Assembly (NCBI GenBank): GCA_029240245.1
Contig: JARBTJ010000020.1
Span: 1 to 55,718 of the forward strand
Direction of reading: 5' to 3'
Source: Herbinix sp.
Lineage (GTDB): Bacteria > Bacillota > Clostridia > Lachnospirales > Lachnospiraceae
DNA: 55,718 bases
Shown here: one piece after another, positions 35,128 to 43,635 of the stretch
Position numbering within the stretch: position 1 is the stretch's first letter
How the letters are laid out: every line of letters starts with the position of its first letter
Translations under genes and position numbers: made by a program
The notes under the pieces: model-generated
Told to the model about the DNA's origin: nothing
What the model saw: only the letters and a program-made list of their open reading frames with translations
The model's database searches: none

Positions 35128-36455
35128 TGAAGGTTATTACAACAAGTTATGAAAACAGTCAGAAGGAAACCTATGTGAAGGAGTATGACATCGTACGTGA
35201 GGAAAGCGGTGTTGAGATGCAAGTGGTAAATATCTATCCTGAAATGGAATACCAGACTTTTAGAGGTTTTGGCGGTGCAATTACTGAGGCTGCCGGTTAT
35301 GCTTATTCGAAATTATCCAAGGAAAATCAAGAGAAGGTACTAGAATATTATTTTGGTGATGAAGGCAATCGATATAATATGATCCGCAGCCATATTGACA
35401 GCTGTGATTTCTCCTTAGATAATTACTCCGCTTTGACGGACCCGGAGGATGTGGAGATGAAATCCTTCACTCTTGCCAGAGATGATCAATATGTTATTCC
35501 ATTGATTAAAGCATCACAGGAAAAAAGGGGAGAAGCACTGGATATTCTCTTGTCACCCTGGTCACCGCCGGCATTTATGAAAACCAACGGTGAGAAGAAT
35601 CATGGAGGTAAATTAATCCCCGAATACCGGCAATTCTGGGCTGAATATTTCTGTCGCTATATTAGAGAATATGAGCAAAGAGGTCTTAAGGTAAACCGGG
35701 TTACGATTCAAAATGAGCCGAAGGCTGTTCAGGTATGGGATTCTTGTATCTTTACCGCAGAGGATGAGAAGGAATTTATCCGTGATTTCCTGTATCCCGC
35801 ATTTGTTAAAAATGGTTTAACCGATGTAAAAATCAATATCTGGGATCATAACAAGGAAAGATTATATGACAGAGCGAAAGCAACAATTGATAAAGATACG
35901 GATAAGATGATCGACGGTATCGGTTTCCACTGGTATTCCGGTGACCATTTTGAAGCAATCAGTATCACACATGAGGCTTTCCCGGATAAAGAATTAATCT
36001 TTACCGAGGGCTGCGTGGAGTATAGCAGATTTACACCGAATCAGCTGCAGAATGCGCAGATGTATGCCCGCGATATCATCGGTAACATCAACGGTGGTAT
36101 GACAGCCTTTTTGGACTGGAACATTTTACTCGATGAAAAGGGCGGTCCGAACCATGTGAAAAATTACTGTGATGCACCGATTATGATTGATACCATTAAT
36201 GATGCGGTGGAAGTACATTTATCCTTTGACTATATCGGACATTTCAGCAGATATATCAAAAAGGGAGCAAAGAGAATCGGTTTTTCCAAGTACACAGATA
36301 AACTTGAGGTTACTGTTCTGAAAAATCCGGATGGTTCCATTGTAATGATTGCATTAAATCGTAACGATAAGGATATACCGGTTAATATCCGTATCAACGG
36401 CAATCTAGGTAGCTTTGAAGTCGCTAAGAATTCGATAGCAACCGTGTTGCTGTAA
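35127..36455 (+). CDS. GH30 glycosidase, copy 2 (leaderless)
   Basis: 442 residues, starting at ATG 35127 within the TAATG overlap with the GH5 stop; AAAGGAGG lies 8 bases upstream. FRGFGGAITEAAGYAY, acid/base in IQNEPKA (E197) and nucleophile in LIFTEGC (E294). No signal peptide although its operon partner GH5 is exported, so both GH30 copies appear to act inside the cell. The two copies differ throughout, with no recent identical stretches, so the duplication is old. Confidence 0.9.
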   Translation: MKVITTSYENSQKETYVKEYDIVREESGVEMQVVNIYPEMEYQTFRGFGGAITEAAGYAYSKLSKENQEKVLEYYFGDEGNRYNMIRSHIDSCDFSLDNYSALTDPEDVEMKSFTLARDDQYVIPLIKASQEKRGEALDILLSPWSPPAFMKTNGEKNHGGKLIPEYRQFWAEYFCRYIREYEQRGLKVNRVTIQNEPKAVQVWDSCIFTAEDEKEFIRDFLYPAFVKNGLTDVKINIWDHNKERLYDRAKATIDKDTDKMIDGIGFHWYSGDHFEAISITHEAFPDKELIFTEGCVEYSRFTPNQLQNAQMYARDIIGNINGGMTAFLDWNILLDEKGGPNHVKNYCDAPIMIDTINDAVEVHLSFDYIGHFSRYIKKGAKRIGFSKYTDKLEVTVLKNPDGSIVMIALNRNDKDIPVNIRINGNLGSFEVAKNSIATVLL

Positions 36456-36483
36456 CAGTTCGGGGAAAGGGCTGGTATTTAAC

Positions 36484-38394
36484 ATGAAAAAATATAAGTG
36501 GTTAGCTCTCCTTATGGCAGTTTTGATTGCTTTTACCGCATGTGATAAAAAGCAGGAGCCATCAGAAGCAGACACCGAAGATCAGAATGAGGTAAATAAC
36601 GAGGAACAGAACGAGGAACAAAATGGAGAACAGAATGGGGAAGATTTGCGATACCTAGACGCTTCCTTATCGACCAAGGAGCGTGTGGAGAGTCTTCTTA
36701 AGCAGATGACCTTGAAGGAAAAGGTGGGTCAGATGATGCAGGGGGAACGCAACCGGGTATCCTCTTCTGATATGATGAACTTGAATCTGGGTTCCGTATT
36801 AAGCGGTGGTGGTTCCATTCCTGGAAACAATACCATGAAGGATTGGAATGATATGTTTCAGCAGCTTCAGGACGGAGCAATGAAAACGACTCATAAAATC
36901 CCGTTGCTTTATGGTGTGGATGCAGTACATGGTCATAACAACGTAAAAGGTGCTGTTATTTATCCTCATAACATCGGTTTGGGAGCTGCCAACGATCCGG
37001 AGCTTATGTATCAGATGGGTGCGGCAGTTGCTGAGGAAATGAAGTTAACGAGTATTTTATGGAACTTTTCTCCTTGCGTAGCTGTAGTTCAGGATCCCAG
37101 ATGGGGAAGAACCTATGAGAGCTATTCCAGCGATCCCGCAATCGTAACTGCTCTGGCGGATGCATTTTTGAAGGGACAGACCGACCATGGTGTAGCTGCC
37201 ACTGCTAAGCATTATGTTGCTGACGGAGGTACTACCTTTGGCACAGGTGAGATTAATGGTTTACTTGACCGTGGTGATTCCATCATGTCAGAAGAAGAAT
37301 TAAGGGCAACTCATTTAGTGCCTTATCAGACGCTGGTGAATTCCGGAGTAAAAATTGTAATGGCATCCTTCAGCTCCTATAACGGATTAAAGATGCATGA
37401 GCATGAATACCTTATTACTGATGTATTAAAGACAGAGTTGGGCTTTCAAGGCTTTGTTGTATCTGACTGGGAAGCAATGAATGCATTAAGCGGAAATAAC
37501 TTTGAACAGGATATTACCAACTCCATCAATGCCGGTGTAGATATGCTGATGGAACCCAATAATTATAAGGAAGCTGTCGAAGCTATTATTAAAAGCGTAA
37601 ACAGCGGTAAAATTACTGAGGAAAGAATTGATGATGCGGTTAGCCGTATTCTTACCGTGAAGTTTGACCTTGGTTTATTCGAAGATCCATACCAGGAAAA
37701 GCTGACTCATGAGGTAACAGAACTCGGCAGTGAGGGTTACCGCGACATAGCAAAGCAGCTGGTAGAGAAATCTCTGGTATTATTAAAGAATGAGAATGGA
37801 ACACTGCCACTCAAACAAGGCCAGAAGGTATTTGTTACCGGACCTGCAATCAACGACATGGGGATGCAGATTGGTGGCTGGGGTTTAGCATGGCAAGGCC
37901 AGGTCGACGGAAACGACGGTAAGATTACGGAAGGAACCACCATTTTGGAAGGCCTCCAGGAATATGCAGCTAATTATGGTATCGAAATAATCACGGAGAA
38001 GGAAAAGGCCGCCGAAGCTGATCTCGTAATCATGGCAATCGGAGAAGTAACCTATGCAGAATTCGAAGGCGATACAACAGACCTTTCCATTACCGGAAAG
38101 AAGGCACATCCACAGAATAAAAACACCATAGATTTCGTGGAAGGGTTGGAGAAACCTGTCGTTACATTGATCGTAGCAGGCCGTAATGTTCTGATAAATG
38201 ATTATATTGACCAATGGGAAAGTATCGTGATGTGTTATTTACCCGGTACCGAAGGTGACGGTATTGCATCCGTATTATTCGGAGATAAACCGTTTACCGG
38301 AAAATTATCCATGCCTTATTATAAGAGTGTTGAGGATATCGGAAAAGAAGAGGCTGAGCTTTTATTTGATTTGGGATATGGATTGTCTTATTAA
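36484..38394 (+). CDS. GH3 beta-glucosidase / exo-glucanase lipoprotein
   Basis: 636 residues. Lipobox leader MKKYKWLALL...FTACDKK, followed by an acidic Glu/Asn/Gln linker (about 25-55) that holds the enzyme off the membrane. The GH3 N-terminal barrel has LYGVDAVHGHNN, AATAKHYVADGGT and the nucleophile in GFVVSDWEAM (D328); the second alpha/beta domain has QLVEKSLVLLKNENGTLPL and ends DLGYGLSY. There is no fibronectin-III-like third domain. It trims non-reducing ends of beta-glucan or oligosaccharides at the cell surface. Last gene of the long operon before a terminator at 38624. Confidence 0.93.
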   Translation: MKKYKWLALLMAVLIAFTACDKKQEPSEADTEDQNEVNNEEQNEEQNGEQNGEDLRYLDASLSTKERVESLLKQMTLKEKVGQMMQGERNRVSSSDMMNLNLGSVLSGGGSIPGNNTMKDWNDMFQQLQDGAMKTTHKIPLLYGVDAVHGHNNVKGAVIYPHNIGLGAANDPELMYQMGAAVAEEMKLTSILWNFSPCVAVVQDPRWGRTYESYSSDPAIVTALADAFLKGQTDHGVAATAKHYVADGGTTFGTGEINGLLDRGDSIMSEEELRATHLVPYQTLVNSGVKIVMASFSSYNGLKMHEHEYLITDVLKTELGFQGFVVSDWEAMNALSGNNFEQDITNSINAGVDMLMEPNNYKEAVEAIIKSVNSGKITEERIDDAVSRILTVKFDLGLFEDPYQEKLTHEVTELGSEGYRDIAKQLVEKSLVLLKNENGTLPLKQGQKVFVTGPAINDMGMQIGGWGLAWQGQVDGNDGKITEGTTILEGLQEYAANYGIEIITEKEKAAEADLVIMAIGEVTYAEFEGDTTDLSITGKKAHPQNKNTIDFVEGLEKPVVTLIVAGRNVLINDYIDQWESIVMCYLPGTEGDGIASVLFGDKPFTGKLSMPYYKSVEDIGKEEAELLFDLGYGLSY

Positions 38395-38790
38395 TCAGAC
38401 AATACATTCCTACCATAAAAGACCGGTTGAGATAAGAAGCGGAGTCATTCTAAATCAATCCGGTGAAACGTGATTATAGTACAATCATCTACGATAATGG
38501 ACTGTATCGGCTAAGCGAATAGAAACTTAACCAATATAGTTCATTTTTATGAAGGGTAAGACGACCTTTATTTCGGTCGTATTAGTGAAATAACGAAATA
38601 GGGGAATTAAAGTGAGGGCATAGCAGTCCGTGGTTTTACAACCGAGAGGAACTGATTTTTTTCCAGCCATAATATTTTGTGTACTTAGTGAAATTCCGGT
38701 CACAAAACAGGCTTAATAAGGCAGCCGAACTCATACATTGGAATGAAAGCTTATTTTCAGATAGGTATGGAAGATAGGACGGTGATTTTA
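38395..38790 (+). other. Gap between GH3 and GH2: structured, no gene
   Basis: Nearly 400 bases without a convincing frame. It contains a hairpin ACGACC-TTTATTTC-GGTCGT near 38562-38582 and the terminator at 38624-38662. The remaining 130 bases should contain the GH2 promoter, which I cannot define. Confidence 0.5.
38624..38662 (+). terminator. Terminator or attenuator between GH3 and GH2
   Basis: CAGT.CC / GGAACTG closing over an inner GGTT-TTAC-AACC stem, then A and seven Ts (38656-38662). Confidence 0.6.
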
Positions 38791-40602
38791 ATGAATTTCA
38801 AGGATTTAGCCAGAACCTTCCGGTTTAAAGACCAAAATCAGGGATACCAACAGTTGTACACCAAATGGGGCGAAGAACTGGATCCGGAGCATGTTCTCAC
38901 AGAGTATCCGAGACCGCAGCTAAGAAGAAATAATTACACAAATTTAAACGGTTACTGGGATTACGCCATAACCAAGTCAGATAAGAGGCCGGATGATTAT
39001 GACGGAAGAATATTAGTTCCATTTTCACCGGAATGTGTATTATCCGGTGTAAGCAGACAGCTAAAGCCGGAGGAGTATTTGTGGTATGAGCGATCATTAA
39101 CCATAGAAGAAAAATATTATGCAAGGCGATGTATCCTTCATTTTGGTGCTGTGGATCAATACTGCGAGATATATGTAAATGATGAAAAGGTTACAGAGCA
39201 TATGGGAGGATACCTTCCGTTTTGGGTAGATATTACGAACAAGATTGTGGAGGGTGATAACAAGCTTACGGTTAAGGTGACTGATGTAACCGACACCTCC
39301 TATCACAGCAGGGGTAAACAGCTCTTAAAAAGAGGAGGCATCTTTTATACTGCACAAAGTGGCATCTGGCAGACAGTGTGGTTGGAATGGGTTCCGTACA
39401 GCTATATTGAAAGCTTAAGGATTACACCGATCTATGATACCGGAGCTGTAAATATTGAAATCCATATGAATGATTACGAGTATATTCAAGAGGAATCATT
39501 ATATAAAATCGATCTATATCTTCAAAGTGGTTATTTGCAATCTTATGTCAGTAAAGAACCAATCATTACCATACCGTTAAAGGAAGTCATACCCTGGAAC
39601 CCGGAGGACCCTGTTTTATATGATTTAGTAATAACCGCCGGTGAGGACAGCGTTGATAGCTATTTTGCCATGAGAAAGGTGGAAGTAAAGCCTGATTATA
39701 CAGGAGTTCCAAGAATTCATTTAAATGGTCTGCCGTATTTCCAAAATGGGCTGTTAGACCAGGGTTATTGGCCGGATGGTTTGTATACGGCACCGAATGA
39801 CGAAGCATTGATTTTCGATATCATGAGTGCCAAGGAACTGGGTTTTAATATGCTGAGGAAGCATATTAAAATAGAGCCGCTCCGCTGGTATTATCATTGT
39901 GATCGTCTGGGGATGCTGGTATGGCAGGACATGGTTAATGGTGGTGATAGCTATAATATGACCGTTGTCGGACATCTTCCGACTTTGTTTCCAAATCTGA
40001 TGAATCATTTGAAAGATAATCACTATGGGTTATTATCCAGGAAGAGTCCGGAGGGTCGGAAGGAATGGACGAGGGAATGTTTAGAAACGGTTACCCACCT
40101 ATATAACTGTCCTTCGATTGTTGTCTGGGTACCCTTTAATGAAGGTTGGGGACAGTTTGATGCTGAAAATGCTACCGTCTCGATCCGGGAGGCAGATAAA
40201 ACCAGGCTAATTGATCATGCAAGCGGCTGGTTTGACCAGAAAAAAGGAGATTTTAAGAGTATTCATAATTATTTTCATAAGCTGGAAGTAAAACCTGATA
40301 AAAGAGCCGTGGTATTTTCAGAATTTGGTGGTTATGCTCTTTATATCCCGAAACATTCGTACTCGTTGCTTATGTTTGGCTACCGGATCTATCTGACCGA
40401 AGAGGAATTTAATAAAGCCTATGAAAAATTATATAAAAATGAAATCTTAAAGTTAATAAGTAAAGGGCTTTCTGCTGCTGTTTACACCCAGCTTTCTGAC
40501 GTTGAGGATGAAGTGAATGGATTATTTACTTATGACAGAAGGATCTGTAAGCTGAAATCAAGAAACCATAAGAAAAAAGAATATAATAAGGCAAAATTGT
40601 AA
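38791..40602 (+). CDS. GH2 family glycosidase (leaderless)
   Basis: 603 residues; ATG 38791 is chosen for the GGTGA box and because the domain starts soon after (upstream ATGs at 38743 and 38767 add no domain). An N-terminal sugar-binding jelly roll (about 30-190, NLNGYWDYAI...YLWYERSLTIEE), an immunoglobulin-like domain, then the barrel with acid/base in VPFNEGWGQF (E451) and nucleophile in VVFSEFGG (E511). Catalytic residues of GH2 are intact. At 603 residues it is shorter than beta-galactosidases and resembles the many uncharacterised GH2 proteins of gut and soil Firmicutes. No signal peptide. Substrate unknown; placement suggests a beta-linked side sugar on glucan. Confidence 0.88.
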   Translation: MNFKDLARTFRFKDQNQGYQQLYTKWGEELDPEHVLTEYPRPQLRRNNYTNLNGYWDYAITKSDKRPDDYDGRILVPFSPECVLSGVSRQLKPEEYLWYERSLTIEEKYYARRCILHFGAVDQYCEIYVNDEKVTEHMGGYLPFWVDITNKIVEGDNKLTVKVTDVTDTSYHSRGKQLLKRGGIFYTAQSGIWQTVWLEWVPYSYIESLRITPIYDTGAVNIEIHMNDYEYIQEESLYKIDLYLQSGYLQSYVSKEPIITIPLKEVIPWNPEDPVLYDLVITAGEDSVDSYFAMRKVEVKPDYTGVPRIHLNGLPYFQNGLLDQGYWPDGLYTAPNDEALIFDIMSAKELGFNMLRKHIKIEPLRWYYHCDRLGMLVWQDMVNGGDSYNMTVVGHLPTLFPNLMNHLKDNHYGLLSRKSPEGRKEWTRECLETVTHLYNCPSIVVWVPFNEGWGQFDAENATVSIREADKTRLIDHASGWFDQKKGDFKSIHNYFHKLEVKPDKRAVVFSEFGGYALYIPKHSYSLLMFGYRIYLTEEEFNKAYEKLYKNEILKLISKGLSAAVYTQLSDVEDEVNGLFTYDRRICKLKSRNHKKKEYNKAKL

Positions 40603-40663
40603 GAAATAGTCTTGATAACACTGGAGTTATCTGGAGGATTACACGTTCCAAGTGATATTATAT

Positions 40664-40720
40664 AGAATAGCACCCTGGGGTCGGACCGGTGAACCGGCCT
40701 AACCTCATAAGTGCTATTCT
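40664..40720. terminator. Bidirectional terminator between GH2 and ftsH-like genes
   Basis: AGAATAGCAC (40664-40673) pairs with GTGCTATTCT (40711-40720); the intervening 37 bases also pair, largely with G-U wobbles, around a CCGG-TGAA-CCGG tip. It is flanked by T/A-rich ends and lies between convergent genes. Confidence 0.65.
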
Positions 40721-40742
40721 TATATGCGATGCCAAGCAACTC

Positions 40743-42449
40743 TTATGCGCAGATGCGCTTTATATCATCGCCGTTTAAGGATTCCTGTTCCAATAATTCC
40801 TCTGTGATTCTCTCTAAATGCTCCTGATTGGCTTCCATCAGTTTTTTGGTATCTTCATATAGCAGATTCATAAATTCTCTGCACTTTATAATCAGTTGAC
40901 TGTCATGACTGTTTTCAAGAACCTCGGTACTAAATAAACCAAGGTCAGGATCCATACCGAATTTATTGATATAATCCACAATCATGGAGGAGGCTTTTTG
41001 AATATCATTGCTGGCACCGGTTGTAATTTCCGCTGCGCCAAATATCAATTCTTCGGCAGCTCGCCCTGCCAATAGTACCTGAATGTTTCCTTTCAGCTGA
41101 TTTTGGCTCTGGAACATGGTATCCTTTGGTATACTTAAATTGAAACCTCCGGCTCCTCGTACACTTGGTATAATAGTTACCTTGGAGATATAATGCTCAG
41201 GTAAAAGCAAGGTGGTCGCCAAGGCGTGTCCGGCTTCATGAAAGGCAGTAATTTTTCGGTCCCTGTCCGATATATAGCTGCGGTCTTGTATTTGAGCTCC
41301 GGCGATAACAGTATAAAAGGCCTGATCAATATGTTTGTTGAAAATTGCAGGTTTACTATCATTGGCAGCAAAAATAGCAGCTTCATTCAACAGATTTTCA
41401 AGCATGGCACCGCTGAAGTAGACGGTTGATTTTGCTAACGCTTCGAGGTTAACATCGTCGGATAAGGGTTTTTTCTTAGCATGCAGAGATAAAATCTTCT
41501 TTCGGGAATTAACATCCGGAAGTCCTATTTCTATTTGACGGTCAAAACGACCCGGACGCAGAAGAGCTTCATCTAACGTGTCAAGGCGGTTGGTAGCACC
41601 AATAACCACAATGCCGCTGTTCTCATGGAAACCGGACATCTCGGTTAAGAGGGCATTTAGGGTCTGATCTCTTTCATCATTGCTCGCAGAGGAATTCCTG
41701 GCTCTTTTTTTACCGATGGCGTCTATTTCATCAATAAAGATAACTGCACGTTCGTTCTTTTTTGCTTTCTGAAACAGACTACGGATACGGCTTGCACCGA
41801 CCCCGACATACATTTGCACGAAATCCGAGCCGCTCATGGCATAAAAAGGAACATTTGCTTCACCTGCAATGGCTTTTGCCATAAGGGTTTTTCCGGTTCC
41901 CGGCGGACCATAGAATAATAATCCCTTAGGCATTCGGGCACCGACTGCTGAGTATTTCTCGGGATCTTTAATAAATTGTATAATATCAGCAACCATGGTT
42001 TTGGCTTCCGCATTACCGGCTACCTGGTCTAGGGTGATGGTATGATTGCTCTTCGTTTTTTTATTGGAATTTATGATTAAATTTGATGTGCCACCTTTTC
42101 TTGCTATCAGAATTGCTCCGATGATAACAGCTACAAAGAGTACTTGTAATAGGTTGGAAACATTACTGTTATTATAAGTGACTTTTATATTATGAACTAA
42201 CAAATACTCCGTAAAATCCTCAGTTTTCGGATGTGGAACGTGATAGGATTTATGGTCCGTGTTTAATTTTGCTTGAAAGGAATTCTCACTTTCTGATAGG
42301 ACTGCTTCCTCGACCTGCCCCTTATTTACTGCATCTAAAAAGGCCGGATAAGTCATCTCCAAATCGGGCCTGTTATAAAAATATATTCCCACTGCACTGG
42401 TGATTACAAGAAGCAGACAAGAAATAATTATAATATATTTTTTTTTCAC
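40743..42449 (-). CDS. FtsH-like membrane AAA+ zinc metalloprotease (short paralogue)
   Basis: 568 residues, starting at GTG 42449 with AGGAGG 6-7 bases upstream. Two N-terminal membrane helices (about 5-24 and 100-117) flank a small external domain. AAA+ module: Walker A GPPGTGKT (181-188), Walker B VIFIDEID (236-243), pore motif YVGVG, SRH ATNRLDTLDEALLRPGRFDR. Protease: HEAGH (404-408) and the distal GASNDIQKAS aspartate ligand. It degrades membrane and some soluble proteins using ATP. It is shorter than housekeeping FtsH (about 600-700 residues) and stands alone in reverse within the glucan locus, so it is probably a second copy. A palindrome ATGTTA-TTG-TAACAT lies in its upstream region. 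Confidence 0.92.
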   Translation of the reverse strand: MKKKYIIIISCLLLVITSAVGIYFYNRPDLEMTYPAFLDAVNKGQVEEAVLSESENSFQAKLNTDHKSYHVPHPKTEDFTEYLLVHNIKVTYNNSNVSNLLQVLFVAVIIGAILIARKGGTSNLIINSNKKTKSNHTITLDQVAGNAEAKTMVADIIQFIKDPEKYSAVGARMPKGLLFYGPPGTGKTLMAKAIAGEANVPFYAMSGSDFVQMYVGVGASRIRSLFQKAKKNERAVIFIDEIDAIGKKRARNSSASNDERDQTLNALLTEMSGFHENSGIVVIGATNRLDTLDEALLRPGRFDRQIEIGLPDVNSRKKILSLHAKKKPLSDDVNLEALAKSTVYFSGAMLENLLNEAAIFAANDSKPAIFNKHIDQAFYTVIAGAQIQDRSYISDRDRKITAFHEAGHALATTLLLPEHYISKVTIIPSVRGAGGFNLSIPKDTMFQSQNQLKGNIQVLLAGRAAEELIFGAAEITTGASNDIQKASSMIVDYINKFGMDPDLGLFSTEVLENSHDSQLIIKCREFMNLLYEDTKKLMEANQEHLERITEELLEQESLNGDDIKRICA

Positions 42450-42752
42450 GAATAAACCTCCTGGCTATGTGATTGATATTCGGATTCTGATAGGTACATA
42501 TGTTATTGTAACATTTATATTCTACAATACTAGAATAAATTACTGGAAATACATGATCAGAGAAACTAGATACGGGTTTCCCTAAGCTGTCCAAATTTTC
42601 ATTAGGAAGCGGGCTTGTATCACTCATTTTACTGGATTTATATCCGGATTTCGCTTATAATATAAGGTAATAGGAACTCGTAAATGGCGGAGAAAACCCC
42701 TCCTAAGGTTTTTGAAAAAAAGTTGTAATATCACAGAAAGAGGTTAATCAAG
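42450..42752. promoter_or_regulatory. Divergent ftsH-like / GH16 region
   Basis: A 303-base gap with a perfect dyad ATGTTA-TTG-TAACAT (42500-42514), a nearby TTCTA...TAGAA dyad on the ftsH side, and TATAAT followed by ATAAGG near 42660 as a possible GH16 -10 box without a convincing -35. No gene seen. Confidence 0.35.
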
Positions 42753-43505
42753 ATGAAGGATTTAAAACAAGGTTATCATTTGGTATGGAGTGATGAATTT
42801 GACTACGAGGGGGCGCCGAATCCTGATAAATGGAGCTACGACCTTGGAAATCACCAATGGGCAAACAGGGAACTGCAGGCTTACACCAACCGTTGTGAGA
42901 ATGTATTAGTAAAGGATGGAACACTTAAGATAACAGCACGTAAGGAAAAGGATGGTGATCGGGAATATACCTCAACCAGGATGATCAGTTATGGGAAACA
43001 ATCCTGGCAATATGGATTATTCGAATTCCGGGTAAAACTACCAAAAGGCAAGGGTTCCTGGCCCGCGATCTGGATGCTCTCGGATTCTATCAAGGAAGGA
43101 AACCGCTGGCCAAAATGTGGTGAAATTGATATTGTGGAGCATACTGGAAGTCATGAAAACCGCTTGTTATTCAGCCTTCATTCCGAACGACATAATCACA
43201 CACGCACGGATACAAAAAAATACACGGTTCTATATCAGCAGGAAGGTGTATGCGAGGAATTTCATGATTATTGCATGGAATGGACTCCGGAATATTTTGA
43301 ATTCTATGTGGATGGAGTCAGTACCTGCAGATTTAACAAAGCCGATGATACGGAGGATCAGACTGAGTCGGCCTGGCCTTTTGATCAGAAGTTTTATCTG
43401 ATTTTTAATATCGCAGTTGGTGGTACGCTTGGTGGAGAAGTCGATGAAACCATGCTGCCTTATGTTATGGAAGTGGATTATGTAAGGGTTTATCAAAAGG
43501 ATTGA
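42753..43505 (+). CDS. GH16 beta-glucanase, leaderless copy
   Basis: 250 residues, essentially only the catalytic domain: LVWSDEFDYEG, WAIWML-type core SWPAIWML, GEIDIVEH (E124, D126, E129) and C-terminal FYLIFNIAVGGTLGG...VDYVRVYQ. It is clearly homologous to the lipoprotein GH16 at 25068 (same DEFDYEG start and same ending) but has neither signal peptide nor lipobox, so it should act on oligosaccharides inside the cell, or leave by an unconventional route. AGAAAGAGG lies 9-10 bases before ATG. The phosphorylase gene at 43636 follows after 130 bases. Confidence 0.92.
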   Translation: MKDLKQGYHLVWSDEFDYEGAPNPDKWSYDLGNHQWANRELQAYTNRCENVLVKDGTLKITARKEKDGDREYTSTRMISYGKQSWQYGLFEFRVKLPKGKGSWPAIWMLSDSIKEGNRWPKCGEIDIVEHTGSHENRLLFSLHSERHNHTRTDTKKYTVLYQQEGVCEEFHDYCMEWTPEYFEFYVDGVSTCRFNKADDTEDQTESAWPFDQKFYLIFNIAVGGTLGGEVDETMLPYVMEVDYVRVYQKD

Positions 43506-43635
43506 CATTAAGCTTTGCCGGATAAATAAGGATTTCAATCCGGTTTATGTGAAACGAAGAAGGTTATATTGGATTTATATATTAAGAATAACTGTCCCGA
43601 TTGGGACAAGTAGATTATGATAAAGGAGAATGTAA

